A stretch of DNA of 64,000 nt from Candidatus Desulforudis audaxviator MP104C (lineage in GTDB: Bacteria > Bacillota > Desulfotomaculia > Desulfotomaculales > Desulforudaceae), in assembly GCF_000018425.1 (NCBI RefSeq), contig NC_010424.1:806001-870000 (forward strand), read 5' to 3'. The notes beneath the pieces are model-generated. The model saw only the letters and a list, made by a program, of their open reading frames with translations, had not been told where the DNA came from and made no database searches. This document shows, in pieces, positions 50,829 to 59,576 of this stretch (within the stretch, counting starts at the first letter, position 1; each line of letters starts with the position of its first letter). Both the position numbers and the translations under genes were made by a program.

Positions 50829-51719
50829 TTGGGTAGGCAGAAAGAGTTGACGGACAGGGACAAAGAGTTGCTTTCACTTCTGGCGCGGTGTCGGGTGCTG
50901 GAAATTGACGACGTGGCCAGGGTATACGGAGTAAAAGACTATCACCGGGCGCGGGTCAGGGAGTTGAATGAGAGGGGTTATCTCCTGCGCAGGAAGGGGT
51001 ACGTGGAAATTGCGCAGAAGGGGTTGCAGAAGGTGGTGCCGGGCGCAAAGGTGACGCCGGTACGGGACGACAAGCAGCGAAGTAAGCTAGCGGAGTTTGC
51101 CAGGATGCACTTTGCTCTGAAGGATAACTGGGAGTTCGTGTTTGCCGGTGAGTACAAGCGGCAGATACAGGCCGTTTCGTTTGCCCGCTTTGGTGCCGTC
51201 ATCGCCAGGGACGGCGTGTGGTACGCAGTCTACCTGTTGCCGTCCGCCGTCCGCGATACGAACGTTAAGAAGCTGCGCCAGGAGATCGGTGGCCTGCCCC
51301 GCTATGGCATCACCCGTGCTGTTGTTTTTCACGCTGGCGAAAAAGCCGCTCTGCAATTTGGCGACAACCCCTGCGGGCTTAAATCGCTTCTCTTGCTGCC
51401 ATACCCTGACGGCCTTGACATTTTGAATCAGCGGGATGACATCTACAGCTTCATTCGTTCGAAATATCCGCGCTTCAGCCCTTGCGGCCGCCCCTTCGCC
51501 GACCTGGAGCACGGGGGCGCTTATATCAGTATTCTAGTGGACAACGACCTGGCCAAGCAGAAGTATCTCCGCGACTATCTTGAGCGTGTTCAGGAAATGG
51601 AAGGCCGCACCTGCGTAGGAGTGTGCTTGTCCAACCAGAAGGAGCAGTTGGCTGAAGCTTTCCCGCGGCTTAAGTTGGTGGTTATTCCCGAAAAGCTTAT
51701 TAACAGAAGGGCGGTGTAG
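50829..51719 (+). CDS. Replication-relaxation-like HTH protein
   Basis: A 296-residue protein with an N-terminal winged-helix region (LTDRDKELLSLLARCRVLEI, DDVARVYG, ARVRELNERGYLLRR) similar to the replication-relaxation proteins of plasmids and conjugative elements; the remaining 200 residues form mixed alpha/beta sequence of unknown role. TTG at 50829 is ten bases from AAAGGTGG; the frame is open upstream to 50634 without a better site. It ends three bases before the coupling-protein gene, so the two are co-expressed and it may help start transfer (inference). Confidence 0.6.
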   Translation: MGRQKELTDRDKELLSLLARCRVLEIDDVARVYGVKDYHRARVRELNERGYLLRRKGYVEIAQKGLQKVVPGAKVTPVRDDKQRSKLAEFARMHFALKDNWEFVFAGEYKRQIQAVSFARFGAVIARDGVWYAVYLLPSAVRDTNVKKLRQEIGGLPRYGITRAVVFHAGEKAALQFGDNPCGLKSLLLLPYPDGLDILNQRDDIYSFIRSKYPRFSPCGRPFADLEHGGAYISILVDNDLAKQKYLRDYLERVQEMEGRTCVGVCLSNQKEQLAEAFPRLKLVVIPEKLINRRAV

Positions 51720-51722
51720 GCC

Positions 51723-53669
51723 TTGGGTATCAACGCCCTGCAGCTCAAAGCCGCCTACCGCCGTGCCGGGATGGTACTCCGTCGCCGTCGCCTGCGTCGT
51801 TTGGCCGTTGCCTTGGTCTTGTATGTCCCAAGTGCTTGGCTCCCGGGGTCGTTCACGGTTCTCTTTGTGGATTATGACCTGGCCATGCGTTGTTTTCAAA
51901 ACCCCCTTCTGGCTGCCGTGACTGTGCCTTTTCAGGGCACATTGCCCTGGTGGTTGGGCCTTAACTTGGTCTTTGGTTTCTTTGGGTACTGGTACTATCT
52001 TCAACTCCGGGCCAGGTTTCCGGACACCTTCAATCCCAGAGACGAGGTGGACTTTATGCGCGACCCTTCCTGCGGTACGTCCCGTTGGCTGGATCGGCGG
52101 AATGCCGAAAAAGTTCTCTCTTTCGGTCATGGTCCGGGCTTTCTTTTTGGTACTATGGAGGGCGACCCCGTGCGCCTTCACGGTTCCGACTTAAACCGCA
52201 ACGTCATCGTTTTCGGTTCCCCTGGCTCCCGTAAGACACGGAGCCTGGTGATTCCGAACATCCTTCAGGCCGTGGTTTCCGGTGAGTCCTGCGTCATCAC
52301 CGACCCCAAGGGAGAGATCTTGCGGTACACGTTGGGCTATCTCCAGTCCCGCAATTACAACGTGAACGTTTTTAACCTGGTGGAGATGCACCGCTCCGAC
52401 CGCTGGAACCCTTTGGCCGAAATCCAGACCGGGCTGGACGCCCAGCTCTTTTCCGAAGTGGTAATCGCGAACACCGCCGTTCCCGGCATCCGCAAAATGG
52501 GCGGCGACCCCTTCTGGACCAGGGCGGAGCAGAACTTGTTAAAAGCCCTGGCTCTCTACGTGGTCAACGAGATGCCCCCAGAGCAGAGAAACTTGGAGTC
52601 TCTTTATGCCGTCCTTTCCTGCGGCAGTTTGGATCGTTTGGATATAACTTTCGGTTCATTAGCTCCTGACCACCCGGCCAAGGCTCCGTACAACGTTTTC
52701 TCTCATGCCGACAAGCCTGTAAAGGGCGGCGTGATCATTGGTCTTGGGACCAGGCTCCAGGTTGTCCAGAACCCCGAGGTGAAAAGGCTTACTTCCACCA
52801 GTGACATTGATTTAAGGGCCCCCGGCCTTGAGAGATGCGCTTATTTCGGGATCGTTTCGGACACCGACACCACCTTTGACTTTTTGGCCAGCCTGTTCTT
52901 CACGTTCTTGTTCATTAAGCTGACCCGGCTGGCGGATTCGAAGGGCGGCCCGTGTCCGGTGCGGGTAAACTTCATCTTGGACGAGTTTTGCAACATCGGT
53001 TCGATTCCTGACTTTAAGAAGCGCATCGCCACTGTTCGCTCCCGCGGGTTAAACTGCGTTCTGATCACCCAGTCCGTGGCTCAGCTCAAAAACCGCTATC
53101 CGGACGATGAATGGCAGGAGATTATCTCCTGCTGTGACTCCCGGCTTTTGTTCGGGGCCAACGAGCCCATGACTGCCAAGTACTTTTCCGACTTGCTGGG
53201 TGTGGGCACGGTGAACCGCGTGAGCAGGCAGCATAAGGTCACTGCTCTCGATCCTGTGAAGTTGGGCCATGCGCCGTCTCCGCGCAATCTTCTCAACTTG
53301 GACGAGATTCTGCGCCTGAATCGGGAAAAAGCCGTGCTCTGTCTGGCCAGCTTTCCTCCGGCCATGATCGAAAAGCTGGACTTTACCGGGTACCCCGAGG
53401 GCGGCTCTCTCCCGGATGCCGCCGATTTGGGGGGCGTGGTCTACCGTCCGGCGCATCTGGACGAAACGCCCCCCGAAGTCATAGTGGAGTATTCTGGGTG
53501 CTCTGTGCCGCGGACGGAAAAACTTAACGGAAAAACCAAGAAAAAGAAAGACGACCCTGAAGATGGCGCTGAATTGGCGGAAGATCCTTTTGACCCCTTC
53601 CGGGATCCGTTTGCTCCGGAGCTGGACAGTGAAGAAGACCTTGGTATGTACCAGGATCAGGACAAATAG
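51723..53669 (+). CDS. VirD4/TraG-family type IV coupling protein
   Basis: A 648-residue membrane ATPase that feeds DNA to a conjugation channel. Two N-terminal membrane segments (about residues 25-50 and 78-97) are followed by a RecA-like domain with Walker A FGSPGSRKTRSLVIPNIL (about 163), CVITDPKGEIL, a Walker B-type strand VNFILDEFCNIGSIPDFKK (about 416) and VLITQSVAQLKNRY. The tail is acidic and Lys-rich, probably binding the relaxosome. TTG start three bases after the upstream gene. No relaxase or VirB4 is in the window, so the transfer module is incomplete here or spread beyond it. Confidence 0.9.
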   Translation: MGINALQLKAAYRRAGMVLRRRRLRRLAVALVLYVPSAWLPGSFTVLFVDYDLAMRCFQNPLLAAVTVPFQGTLPWWLGLNLVFGFFGYWYYLQLRARFPDTFNPRDEVDFMRDPSCGTSRWLDRRNAEKVLSFGHGPGFLFGTMEGDPVRLHGSDLNRNVIVFGSPGSRKTRSLVIPNILQAVVSGESCVITDPKGEILRYTLGYLQSRNYNVNVFNLVEMHRSDRWNPLAEIQTGLDAQLFSEVVIANTAVPGIRKMGGDPFWTRAEQNLLKALALYVVNEMPPEQRNLESLYAVLSCGSLDRLDITFGSLAPDHPAKAPYNVFSHADKPVKGGVIIGLGTRLQVVQNPEVKRLTSTSDIDLRAPGLERCAYFGIVSDTDTTFDFLASLFFTFLFIKLTRLADSKGGPCPVRVNFILDEFCNIGSIPDFKKRIATVRSRGLNCVLITQSVAQLKNRYPDDEWQEIISCCDSRLLFGANEPMTAKYFSDLLGVGTVNRVSRQHKVTALDPVKLGHAPSPRNLLNLDEILRLNREKAVLCLASFPPAMIEKLDFTGYPEGGSLPDAADLGGVVYRPAHLDETPPEVIVEYSGCSVPRTEKLNGKTKKKKDDPEDGAELAEDPFDPFRDPFAPELDSEEDLGMYQDQDK

Positions 53670-53699
53670 CCTGTTTTTGGTTCGGAACCTTTCCAATGG

Positions 53700-53732
53700 C
53701 CGGGTATGCGCATACCCGGTTTTTGTTTTCAG
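53700..53732 (+). terminator. Palindromic leader hairpin with split T-tract before the helicase
   Basis: CCGGGTATGCGCATACCCGG (53700-53719) is a perfect palindrome, followed by TTTTTGTTTTCAGGGGGG, which merges into the ribosome site of the next gene. It nearly matches the hairpin at 30246. Confidence 0.85.
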
Positions 53733-53746
53733 GGGGGGTGTAATTT

Positions 53747-55804
53747 TTGTCCGTCCAGAAAATCGTCAGCGCTTTGCGAGCGCATCCGGAATATTCCAGG
53801 GCTGTTGTTGGTGTGTTGGAAACTCCGGCCCGGGATGCAGCGTACAGAAATCCTTTTCCGCCGCTTCCGGAGCCGATTCGATCTTATTTAGAGCGTGAAA
53901 GCATCGAACTCTATACTCACCAAGCCGAAGTGCTGGAGCGGGCCAGAAAGAAACAGAACGTCGTTCTGACTACGGCTACTGCCAGCGGAAAGTCGTTGGC
54001 CTTCACCCTGCCGGTTTTAGAGCAGTTGTATCAAAATCCAGGCGCGACGGCGCTGTATTTGTATCCGATGAAAGCTCTGGCTTACGACCAGCTTTCGTTT
54101 TTGCGAAAGCTGGAACGGGAAACCGGCATCGCATACAACCCCGCCGTCTATGATGGCGACACTCCCCAGCTTCATAGAAAACAAATCCGTCAGGAATCGA
54201 GAATCGTGCTCACGAATCCCCACGCTTTGCACCGCTATCTTTCCTGGCACAAACTCTGGCAGCGGTTTTTCAGGGGGCTGCAATACGTCATTATCGATGA
54301 AGGACATTGGTACAGAGGGCTGTACGGCTCCCACGTCGCCTTCGTGTTCCGCCGGCTCCTGCGCGTTCTGGAGCATTACGGCGCCACGCCGCAAATCATC
54401 CTGGCGTCGGCCACCATGGCCGATCCGGCTAAGCACGGCAGGAACCTGACCGGAAAAGACTTCTCCGTAGTGGATGGCGACGGCTCTGCCCGGAGCAAAA
54501 AGATATACGTTCTTTGGGACGCTGTGGCTGCGGGCAAGTCGGAGCACCTTCAGGCCGCCGAGCTTTTTGCCGCCTGCGTCGGGAGTGGCCTTCAGGCCAT
54601 ATGTTTCGCGCCGTCGAGGAAGTTGGCCGTACTGACTGCCAGGTGGGCGGGGCAAAAAGTGGCCGGGGTTGCTTCTTATCGTGCTGGCTATTTGCCGGAA
54701 GAGCGCAGGGAATTAGAGTCGCGGCTCAGGTCCGGAGAAATCCGGGGCGTTGCTTGTACAAACGCTTTAGAGTTGGGTGTGAACATTGGAGAATTGGACG
54801 CAGCCATCATTTCTGGTTGGCCGGGAACGGTGGCATCGTTTCGGCAGCAGGCGGGGAGAGTGGGGAGAAGTGGTCAGGAATCGTTGGTTGTACAGATATT
54901 TTTCTCCAATCCGCTGGACGGTTATTTGCTGCGAAACCCGGAACTCATCTTCCGGGCGTCTTCGGAACAGGCCGTTGTTGCATTAGACCATTTCGAAATC
55001 CTGAAAGCCCATATCAGATGCGCTGCTGAAGAACTGCCCTTGACTGCCGGCGATGAAAAATATTTCGGCCCTCGCTACAAGGATGCAGTTCGTACTTTGA
55101 TTAAGGAAAAAAGCATTGTTTTGGACTCCCAGGGTTGGCAGCCGGGGCGGGAAACTTGCGTCATCAAGCGATACGTCAGTGCGGGGAAAAACGTTGCGTC
55201 CAGAGTTAGCCTTTCGGCTTTTGATGAAGGCGCGATGCGCCTTCTTCACGACGGCAGGTTGTTGGAAACCTTGAGCCTTTCCAGGGCCTGCCGGGACGCC
55301 CATCCTGGAGCGGTATATCTCCACCGGGGTGAGCCTTACGAAGTTAGGGAATTTGATCCTGGCCGGGGAATCGTCACCGTGGAGCGCAGTTCCGGAGAGC
55401 TTTATACCCAGGCCCAGGTGCACACGGCCATTTATCCCAGGCAAACCCTGCAAACCCGAGAATTTCCTGGTGTCGTTTTAAATGTCGGCAGGGTGGTTGT
55501 TTCCCAGAAAACCCGGGGCTATTTGGTCAAGAAATACGACGAAGTGATTGGGCGGCATATACTTGAAGGCATGCCTTCGGTTAATCTTGATACTGTGGCT
55601 GCATGGCTTCAGCTGCAAAGAATTCCTTTGATTGCAGACCTGGAAGGCGGCCTGCACGCGGCGGAGCATACTCTCATTGCTGTTGCTCCGCTGGTGGCCA
55701 TGTGCGACCGGTGGGACATTGGCGGCGTTTCGCTGCCCAGGGATCGCGATGGGATGCCGGCCATTTACGTTTACGATGACTTTCCTGGTCACCAGCTTCG
55801 GTGA
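53747..55804 (+). CDS. MrfA/YprA-type DEAD/DEAH helicase, C-terminus cut by an IS
   Basis: A superfamily 2 helicase: TTATASGKSLAFTLPVL (motif I, about residue 70), IIDEGHWYRG (DEAH-like box II, about 182), ILASATMADP (motif III), SYRAGYLPEERRE and QQAGRVGRSGQ (motif VI, about 368). The second half is a DUF1998 domain (LHAAEHTLIAVAPLVAMCDR, IGGVSLP). In MrfA-type helicases this continues past YDGYPGG to a four-Cys zinc site; here the frame passes at DDFPG into ISLre2 sequence and stops after HQLR, so the zinc site is lost. MrfA works in DNA-crosslink repair with MrfB, absent here. TTG start. Probably impaired. Confidence 0.85.
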   Translation: MSVQKIVSALRAHPEYSRAVVGVLETPARDAAYRNPFPPLPEPIRSYLERESIELYTHQAEVLERARKKQNVVLTTATASGKSLAFTLPVLEQLYQNPGATALYLYPMKALAYDQLSFLRKLERETGIAYNPAVYDGDTPQLHRKQIRQESRIVLTNPHALHRYLSWHKLWQRFFRGLQYVIIDEGHWYRGLYGSHVAFVFRRLLRVLEHYGATPQIILASATMADPAKHGRNLTGKDFSVVDGDGSARSKKIYVLWDAVAAGKSEHLQAAELFAACVGSGLQAICFAPSRKLAVLTARWAGQKVAGVASYRAGYLPEERRELESRLRSGEIRGVACTNALELGVNIGELDAAIISGWPGTVASFRQQAGRVGRSGQESLVVQIFFSNPLDGYLLRNPELIFRASSEQAVVALDHFEILKAHIRCAAEELPLTAGDEKYFGPRYKDAVRTLIKEKSIVLDSQGWQPGRETCVIKRYVSAGKNVASRVSLSAFDEGAMRLLHDGRLLETLSLSRACRDAHPGAVYLHRGEPYEVREFDPGRGIVTVERSSGELYTQAQVHTAIYPRQTLQTREFPGVVLNVGRVVVSQKTRGYLVKKYDEVIGRHILEGMPSVNLDTVAAWLQLQRIPLIADLEGGLHAAEHTLIAVAPLVAMCDRWDIGGVSLPRDRDGMPAIYVYDDFPGHQLR

Positions 55805-56975
55805 GATTACGGTTAAGCGCCGACTGTACCGTAACCAGAAGACCGGCGCGTACCGGTTCCTTCTGGACGAAGCCTTGGGAATCCCTGAACGCCAACGGGT
55901 GACACCGCGGATGACCCGTATGATCCTGGAGCTAGGCACGGAGATGCCCTTCAGGCGCGCGGCCCGGGTTATGGGTTTTCTAGTACCGGGGATTCACTGG
56001 ATGACCGTCTGGTCTAAGGTTCAGGATGCTGGAGAAAAGGCCGCCCGGGATGCTGAGGCACTACGCGAGGCCGTCTTTGAAGACGGTGTGGTTCCTGAAG
56101 GCGGCAAGGAGGTTCGGGAGTTATCCATTGAAGCCGATGGTGTAGTAATACCCTTGCAGCGGTCGCCCAAGGCGTTTGGTGAGATCAAGCTGTTTATCGG
56201 CTACGAGGGCAGGGAACAAAAGACCCGGAAACTGGTGAACCGTTACACGGTGGCCACCGCCAGGGGCAGCCGGGTGGCTTGGGAAGACACCGGGGCGGCC
56301 TTCGGCCACAAGTGGGACCTTAGCAGGGTAGAGCGGATCCGCATTGGTGGGGACGGCGCCGAGTGGATCAAACAAGGCCTGGAGATGTTCCCCGGGGCGA
56401 CTTACCACCTTGACCCCTTCCACCTGCGCCGGCGTTTAACCGAGGCTTTAAGTTACAGCAGCAACGTCTATGAAACTGTCACCGAAGGGTTAGCCGAGCT
56501 AAACCAAGATGCGGTAGTTTCCGCCTTGGACCAGGCGATTCGGGTCAACCGGGGTGCACGCCGTAACGGGATCATGCGGCTTAAGGAGTATCTCCTGGCT
56601 AACTGGCAAGGTATCGCCGCCTTGCCGGAGGGAGACCGTTTAGGTGCGATCGAGGGCCAGGTCCGTCACACCATCGCCAGGCGAACAAAGCGGATTGGGG
56701 CGCGTTGGAGCCCGGCCGGTGCGGAACGGATGGGACGCCTGTTAGCGGTACGGGCTAATGATGAGCTGGACAGATACGTGGTACACTCGGAACGGTTCGA
56801 CCTACTGAAAAAGGCTGTCGGAGCCGAGGCAATCCAACTGCCCAAACGCTTCGGCAAAGATCCCGAGGCCTGGCTTCAAGCCAACGTGCCCGCCCTTGAA
56901 GGACCGCACGCCGGAAAACACTGGGTCAAGCACATAGTAAGAGAGATTAGTTCACCGAGGTGGTCTACGGTCTAA
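55787..56975 (+). pseudogene. ISLre2 transposase lacking its N-terminus
   Basis: The last 390 or so residues of the UPF0236 transposase, from TSFGEITVKRRLYRN to ISSPRWSTV. The first 80 residues and the native start are gone. An in-frame start upstream in helicase sequence (55632) can be drawn but gives an artificial fusion. Differences from the full copy: Pro missing in HSERF, Trp for Cys in EAWLQ, Ala for Thr in NVPALEG. Confidence 0.85.
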
Positions 56976-57023
56976 TTCAAATTAAATCGGCTGGGAGATC
57001 GCCTACTAAGTCTTGACACGGAC
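55787..57023 (+). mobile_element. 5'-truncated ISLre2 copy
   Basis: From CCTGGTCACCAGCTTCGG onward this matches the complete element (5733 to about 6975, opposite strand) almost base for base to the terminal CTTGACACGGAC. The left end of the element is missing: it joins the helicase gene at CCTGGT, a six-base match both partners share, suggesting a deletion by short homology. Confidence 0.88.
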
Positions 57024-57246
57024 ACTAAAAATAAAAGTATTGCCATTCGCTCCAAAGTGCTTTAGAATCTAAGTAGTAACCTTTCGTATACTTGATTATA
57101 CCTACTTGATTATACCCCAGCATCCCCTTATAGCAAGAAAAAGCGCATGCAAATTTTTATCCCTCGCAGCGAAAAAAAATGTCCAAAACCTAGAACAGCA
57201 TGCCCCATCTAAAAACCAGGCCCAAAACTAGAGTGCCGACAAAAGC

Positions 57247-57284
57247 GGACCGGGAATTACCCCGGCCTTTTCTTTTTTTTTTGA
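57247..57284 (+). terminator. Leader hairpin with long T-tract before the RecD2 gene
   Basis: CCGGG (57250-57254) and CCCGG (57261-57265) form the stem, extended by GG/CC, followed by TTTTC and ten T, then GAGGGGG, the ribosome site. The preceding stretch 57024-57246 is A+T-rich and shows no gene. Confidence 0.78.
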
Positions 57285-57294
57285 GGGGGATTGT

Positions 57295-59361
57295 ATGACG
57301 GAAACCATCACCGACACCGTAAACCGGTTCATTTTCAAAACTGAAACCTTCGCCATTTTCAAGCTTGATAACATTGTTGCGCTGGGCGATGTCGCTGGCG
57401 TTCGCGAGGGCGACCGCTTGACCGTTACTGGCTCCTGGCAGGAGCATCCTAAATACGGCAGGCAGCTCAGAGTCGAACACTGGGAGAAACCCGTCCCGTC
57501 CACCGAAGAAGCCGCTGCAGACTTTCTTTCTTCCGGCCTGATCAAGGGCGTGGGCCCGGTATTGGCAGAGCGAATTGTGAGCGTTCTTGGTCCCAATGCC
57601 GTGAGTGCGATTTTGGAAGATCCGGACGTATTGAAGAAGGTCAAGGGCATCGGCAAAAAAGCCCCGGAAATTCGCCGTCAGCTTCAGGAGACCTATCAAG
57701 TGCAGCAGGTCGTAGCAGAGCTGATACGGCTTGGGCTCACTTTGAAAACGGCGATGAAGGCTTACATGAAATTCGGCCGCCCGGCCGCCGAGTACGTTCG
57801 GAGAAACCCCTACTGCCTGACCGAACTGGATCTGATCGGGTTCCACCGGGCGGACGACATTGCCCGGCGGGCCGGCCTGGCTCCGGATTCTTCTTTTAGA
57901 GTCAAGGCCGGAATACTGTATGTTTTAAACGAATCTCTCTGGGACGAGGGTCATGCCTACCTGCCCAGGGATGAGCTCATTTCCCGCTCCCTGACCTTGT
58001 TGAACCATGTCGAAAAAAGCGTGTCGCTGGACATTGTGGAGAAAGAACTCTCCCGCCTTAAAGGGGTTCACGGAAGTGCGGAAGTCTCTCTGGCCTGGGC
58101 CAGGGAGTACGAAGAAGAGATCGCCCGGGACGTGAAAAGGTTGGCCCGGCAACGGTTCGATGTACCGCCTTTGCCCCGGGATCTGATCAGGGGCATTGAG
58201 CTGACCCCTGACCAGAATGCAGCAGTTAAGACTGCGCTGGAGAGCGGCTTTTCTATCTTGACCGGCGGTCCCGGCGTGGGCAAGACTCAGACTGTAAGGG
58301 CGGTCATCAGGGCCTTCGAGTTGCAGAACCCTTGGGGGGGAGTATTTCTTTGCGCTCCTACAGGGAGAGCAGCCAGAAGGCTTTCGGAGGTGACCGGGCG
58401 CCAGGCGCACACCGTGCACAAGCTTCTGGGCCTCCGGAACGGCCACGCAGACCGCAACCGCAAAAACCCGCTGGAATGCGATCTGTTGATTTTGGACGAA
58501 GCGAGCATGGCCTGCTTGGTTTTGACCAAGCGCCTCCTCGAAGCCGTTCCCAACAACGCCAGGATCCTTTTCGTCGGAGACGCGGACCAGCTTCCGAGCG
58601 TTGGCCCGGGCAACATTTTGCGCGATCTGCTGGACAAAGTTCCGACTGTCCGCCTGACCGAAATCTTTCGCCAGGCTGCCGAGAGCCAGATCGTAACGAA
58701 CGCTCACCGGATAAATAGGGGCCAGATGCCGCTGATTGACCGCTCGAAGACGGACTTTATATTCCTGGAAAGAGAAGATCCGGAAGACATCGCAAAGTGC
58801 GTGGCGACTTGCGCTTCCGGGATGGGTTACGATCCTTTGGACGTGCAGGTTCTTTCGCCGATGCGAAAGGGCCCGGTGGGGACGGCTGAGCTCAATAAGC
58901 TCATCCAGGGGGGGATGTCCGGCCCCAGGGTGAAATACGGCCAGTACGTCTTCCATGTGGGCGACAAGGTGATCCACACGAAGAACAACTATGACAAAGG
59001 GGTTTTCAACGGCGACATCGGGATTATCAAGAAGATCAAGATGCAGCACGATGTCCTGGTGCAGTACAGCAGCGGCCTGGTTTCCTATTCCGGGGATGAC
59101 CTGAGAGAGCTTGAGCCGGCGTGGGCGGTCACGGTTCACAAGGCTCAGGGCTCTGAGTTTAAGGCTGTAATAATTCCCGTCACCACCTCTCACTATGTCA
59201 TGCTGCACCGCAACCTGATCTATACCGCCGTCACCAGGGCCAGGGAAAAAGTGATTCTGGTGGGCACGAAGAAGGCTTTGGCCATTGCGGTGCGCAACAA
59301 CAAGCCGATTCAGCGTTACACCGCGCTTTCGGGCCTCCTGAGAGACGCGCCCCGCCGTTAA
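57295..59361 (+). CDS. RecD2-like superfamily 1 helicase
   Basis: A 688-residue 5'-3' DNA helicase. An N-terminal beta domain (VAGVREGDRLTVTGSWQEHP) precedes helix-hairpin-helix repeats (LIKGVGPVLAERIV, KKVKGIGKKAPEIRRQL, about residues 80-140), then the motor: Walker A ILTGGPGVGKTQTVRAVI (about 320), LLILDEASMA, FVGDADQLPSVGPG, LTEIFRQAAES, and the C-terminal WAVTVHKAQGSEF (about 615) with the UvrD_C_2 fold. RecD2 enzymes act in repair; a copy in a mobile element may help element replication. ATG after GAGGGGG. Downstream, its stop codon lies inside the next leader hairpin. Confidence 0.9.
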   Translation: MTETITDTVNRFIFKTETFAIFKLDNIVALGDVAGVREGDRLTVTGSWQEHPKYGRQLRVEHWEKPVPSTEEAAADFLSSGLIKGVGPVLAERIVSVLGPNAVSAILEDPDVLKKVKGIGKKAPEIRRQLQETYQVQQVVAELIRLGLTLKTAMKAYMKFGRPAAEYVRRNPYCLTELDLIGFHRADDIARRAGLAPDSSFRVKAGILYVLNESLWDEGHAYLPRDELISRSLTLLNHVEKSVSLDIVEKELSRLKGVHGSAEVSLAWAREYEEEIARDVKRLARQRFDVPPLPRDLIRGIELTPDQNAAVKTALESGFSILTGGPGVGKTQTVRAVIRAFELQNPWGGVFLCAPTGRAARRLSEVTGRQAHTVHKLLGLRNGHADRNRKNPLECDLLILDEASMACLVLTKRLLEAVPNNARILFVGDADQLPSVGPGNILRDLLDKVPTVRLTEIFRQAAESQIVTNAHRINRGQMPLIDRSKTDFIFLEREDPEDIAKCVATCASGMGYDPLDVQVLSPMRKGPVGTAELNKLIQGGMSGPRVKYGQYVFHVGDKVIHTKNNYDKGVFNGDIGIIKKIKMQHDVLVQYSSGLVSYSGDDLRELEPAWAVTVHKAQGSEFKAVIIPVTTSHYVMLHRNLIYTAVTRAREKVILVGTKKALAIAVRNNKPIQRYTALSGLLRDAPRR

Positions 59362-59379
59362 GGCGGGGTTTTTGTTTTT
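59350..59379 (+). terminator. Leader hairpin with split T-tract overlapping the recD2 stop
   Basis: CCCCGCC (59350-59356) pairs with GGCGGGG (59362-59368) around a five-base loop containing the recD2 stop codon, followed by TTTTTGTTTTTCAGGGGG, the last part being the ribosome site of the following small gene. Confidence 0.85.
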
Positions 59380-59394
59380 CAGGGGGTGATCGCA

Positions 59395-59556
59395 ATGATC
59401 GAATTTCGCTTCATAGAAGCCAGCCGAGATGACAACGAAAACCGCGTCAGCAGAGTGATTGCCGAGCTGCTGGACCGGTGCGCGGCTGAACTGATCGAGC
59501 AGGATAGCCGGGATGCCCTGGAGAACAGTCAAGGCATTGCTGCGCAAGCGGGATAG
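59395..59556 (+). CDS. Small 53-residue protein before the recombinase
   Basis: An ATG 8 bases after CAGGGGGTG opens a 53-codon frame, MIEFRFIEASRDDNENRV to IAAQAG. The product is acidic and helical. No family is recognised. Its clear ribosome site, and its place between a leader hairpin and the recombinase gene (20 bases apart), suggest it is real; it could be a directionality factor or a regulator (guess). Confidence 0.6.
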   Translation: MIEFRFIEASRDDNENRVSRVIAELLDRCAAELIEQDSRDALENSQGIAAQAG

Positions 59557-59576
59557 TTCAGGGGGGATCTAGAAAG

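Noticed and set aside
55632-55800. A longer transposase frame starting inside the helicase gene
   Set aside because: The upstream codons are helicase sequence in another frame; the fusion only reflects the deletion junction.
57925-59547. A 540-codon minus-strand frame opposite recD2
   Set aside because: It is antisense to an excellent helicase match and has no recognisable domain or ribosome site.
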